A stretch of DNA of 64,000 bases, from assembly GCF_900964775.1 (NCBI RefSeq), contig NC_041808.1, positions 40,770,411 to 40,834,410 on the forward strand, given 5' to 3'. The position numbers were made by a program, and so were the translations under genes. Position 1 is the first letter of the stretch; the number at the start of each line of letters is the position of its first letter. Below are positions 61,755-64,000 of the stretch, one piece after another. Under the pieces are notes generated by a model, which worked only from the letters and a program-made list of their open reading frames with translations, was not told the DNA's origin and searched no databases. This DNA comes from Scleropages formosus. Its lineage: Eukaryota; Chordata; Actinopteri; Osteoglossiformes; Osteoglossidae.

Positions 61755-62445
61755 GGAGAATGGAGGAGACTGGATTGGAGGAGAATGTAGGAGACTGGAC
61801 TGGAGGGATGGAGGAGAATAGAGGAGACTGGACTGGAGGAGAATGTAGGAGACTGAACTGGAGGGGATGGAGGGAGAATGGAGGAGACTGCACTGGAGGG
61901 ATGGAGGAGAATAGAGGAGACTGGAGGAGACTGCACTGGAGGGGATGGAGGAGAATAGAGGAGAATGTAGGAGACTGGACTGGAGGAGAATGGAGGAGAC
62001 TGCACTGGAGGGGATGGAGGAGACTGGACTGGAGGAGATGGAGGAAAATGTAGGAGACTGGACTGGAGGAGATGGAGGAGAATAGAGGAGACTGGACTGG
62101 AGGAGAATGTAGGAGACTGAACTGGAGGGGATGGAGGAGAATGGAGGAGACTGGAGGAGACTGCACTGGAGGGGATGGAGGAGAATAGAGGAGAATGTAG
62201 GAGACTGGACTGGAGGAGAATGGAGGAGACTGGACTGGAGGAGAATGTAGGAGACTGAACTGGAGGGGATGGAGGAGAATAGAGGAGAATGTAGGAGACT
62301 GGACTGGAGGGGATGGAGGAGAATAGAGGAGAATGAAGAGACTGGAAAGGAGGAGATAGTGGAGAATGCATGAGACTGGACTGGAGAAGAATGGAGGAGA
62401 ATGGTTGGAGACTGGGTCCTGGGATTCTGTATTTGCGCTTCTGGG
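61755..62445. repeat. Purine-rich minisatellite
   Basis: About 690 bp built from variants of GGAGACTGGACTGGAGG and GATGGAGGAGAATAGAGGAG in higher-order units of roughly 35-55 bp. The plus strand is almost all G and A with regular CT dinucleotides. The reverse strand is open in all three frames because the units contain almost no stop triplets; these frames are not genes. It lies in the presumed first intron of the carrier gene. Confidence 0.92.
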
Positions 62446-62459
62446 GCTCCAGCTGACAA

Positions 62460-63165
62460 GGCGGAGGCTGTTCACCATAAGTGTTTGACAGTAAAGCCAG
62501 GGCTGGAGGGATCAAAATTAGAGTCAGGGACAGCGTAAGAGGAAAGAGTAAATCCTAAGTGTTTTTTAATAATATAGCAAGAGGAATGAAGAAAAAAGGA
62601 ACATGTTTGTAAAGATACATTAAATATCTGCAAATCATAACCATTTAAAGCATTTTAACAACATATTTCCTCCCATCATCACATCCAACTGAGCTGATGC
62701 GTTTTGTGAGAGAAGGGGAGAGCTTTGGAAACAACAGGTGCTTGCCAAAAACACAAATGCAAAATATGAGTTTTTAAAGAAAAGTTGTTTTTTTTTTTTT
62801 TTCCAAAAAAAGATGGAAATTAAGGTCCAAACTGTTCCAAATGTATATGCTTAGCTTGTTTTTCATGATGTGACACAGACTAACACTGCTGCACCAGTAC
62901 TGCAATTTGAGGATTTTTTTTTTTTCAAACTTCTTCTTTCAGTGTACGGTTAATTTTCTAACATTCATCTGAGCAGGAAAATATTTAAGTTTAAACTTTT
63001 GTTTAAACTCGTAACACAAACCGGTTGCACTGGTTGCCAGTGTAGACATTCGCAGTTGCTGTCACTGGAGAATTGTGATAGGTATTCTGGAAAAGAAGAG
63101 AATGACCGGAAAGTCAATGCACCTATAGTACCAGCCAAAAATTATGCCTATTTATTTGGAATGAA
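62460..63165. other. Non-coding region
   Basis: AT-rich with T-runs at 62790 and 62918. No exon of the carrier gene recognised. Confidence 0.45.
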
Positions 63166-63167
63166 GT

Positions 63168-63365
63168 GGGGGGGCACGGTGGTGCAGTGGGTTGGACTTG
63201 GTCCTGCTCTCCGGTGGGTCTGGGGTTTGAGTCCCACTTGGGGTGCCTTGTGACGGACTGGCGTCCCGTCCTAGGTGTGTCCCCTCCCCCTCCGGCCTTA
63301 CGCCCTGTGTTGCCGGGTTAGGCTCCGGTTCCCCGCGACCCCGTATGGGACAAGCGGTTCAGAAA

Positions 63366-63413
<48 letters not shown>
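63168..63413 (+). repeat. SINE-A copy with (TG)n tail
   Basis: Full copy, close to the apparent consensus, with a (TG)n tail at about 63369-63413. GGAATGAA before it and GGAATGAG after it suggest an 8-bp duplication with one change. Confidence 0.92.
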
Positions 63414-63414
<1 letters not shown>

Positions 63415-63633
63415 GGGAATGAGCTGGACTGAAGAGTAAAGTGCTCAGCTTGTGTGGGATCTTCATTGAGACTGTTTGAAGAGCATCCCAGGTGGCTCCT
63501 CGTGTAGCTGGTTGAGAGAATATCGAAAGTGTCATCAAGAATGCTTTGAAGGATATAAGATATTTTAGAGTGATTATATTTTACATTGATTTGTTTAACA
63601 CATTTTTTGGTCATTGCATAATTACATTTGATA

Positions 63634-63836
63634 GGGGGTTGTGGTGGTGCAGTGGTGCAGCTGGTTTGGCCGAGGCCTGCTCTGTGGCGGGTCTGGGGTT
63701 CGAGTCCTGCTCGGGGTGCCTTGCAATGGACTGGCGTCCCGTTCAGGTTGTGTCTCCCCCTTAAGCCTTGTGCCCTGTGTTGCTGGGTTAGGCTCTGGAT
63801 TGCCGTGACCCTGCTCTGGACAAGCAGTTGCACACA

Positions 63837-63891
<55 letters not shown>
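63634..63891 (+). repeat. SINE-A subfamily copy with (TG)n tail
   Basis: Head GGTGGTGCAGTGGTGCAGCT has the GGTGCAG unit doubled. Box B-like GGTTCGAGTCC and a (TG)n tail at about 63839-63886 follow. It belongs to the GGTTTGGCC-headed subfamily. Confidence 0.9.
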
Positions 63892-63894
<3 letters not shown>

Positions 63895-64000
63895 TGATAA
63901 CTCCATATGTTTTATTTCAAAGTTTTGATGTCTTCACTACAATTCTAAATATAGGAAAGATTAAAAGAAAGATCCTTCCGTGAGTAGGTGTGTCTAAACT

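Noticed and set aside
61461-62515. Three overlapping long reverse frames rich in Ser, Pro and Leu
   Set aside because: They are translations of the minisatellite. All three frames are open for compositional reasons, with no domain, promoter or splice evidence.

Overview
The window reads as one stretch of a ray-finned (teleost) fish nuclear genome: multi-exon genes with GT-AG introns, fish immunoglobulin heavy-chain V segments, CpG-rich promoters, and many tRNA-derived SINEs with (TG)n tails. From memory, this SINE sequence fits bony-tongue fishes such as arowana; that is a guess a database search could settle. Layout: 0-13 kb is a repeat-dense immunoglobulin heavy-chain V region on the minus strand. 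It holds one intact V segment (6.25-6.68 kb), one V pseudogene (9.80-10.23 kb), duplicated flanking blocks, a broken Ty3/gypsy pol fossil and about a dozen SINEs. 14-47 kb is gene-dense: an ALDH3B-type aldehyde dehydrogenase (+), clpp (-), a G-protein gamma subunit (+), carm1 (+, with an antisense L2-type LINE in intron 1), yipf2 (-) and timm29 (+). aldh3b/clpp and carm1/yipf2 converge; yipf2 and timm29 are head-to-head. 47-61 kb shows no convincing coding gene, but has a GA/CT-rich promoter-like zone near 50.3-50.7 kb, LTR-type repeats (55.0, 55.75, 57.6 kb) and a MITE (59.0 kb). 61.2-61.44 kb carries a first-exon candidate of an EF-hand mitochondrial ATP-Mg/Pi carrier (slc25a23 type) in which the conserved frame shifts. 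A purine-rich minisatellite follows in the presumed intron. Three products act in mitochondria (ClpP protease, Timm29 of the TIM22 complex, the SLC25 carrier). CARM1 is a nuclear arginine methyltransferase, YIPF2 a Golgi membrane protein, the gamma subunit and the aldehyde dehydrogenase are predicted prenylated membrane proteins. From memory of the human map, CARM1-YIPF2-TIMM29 and CLPP/SLC25A23 lie in separate parts of 19p13; here they share about 42 kb. I found no phage-like, CRISPR or clearly new multi-gene system. The most notable items are a SINE pair that appears to have moved as one unit, the broken carrier exon, the V-region duplication history, and the SINE/LINE tail sharing.
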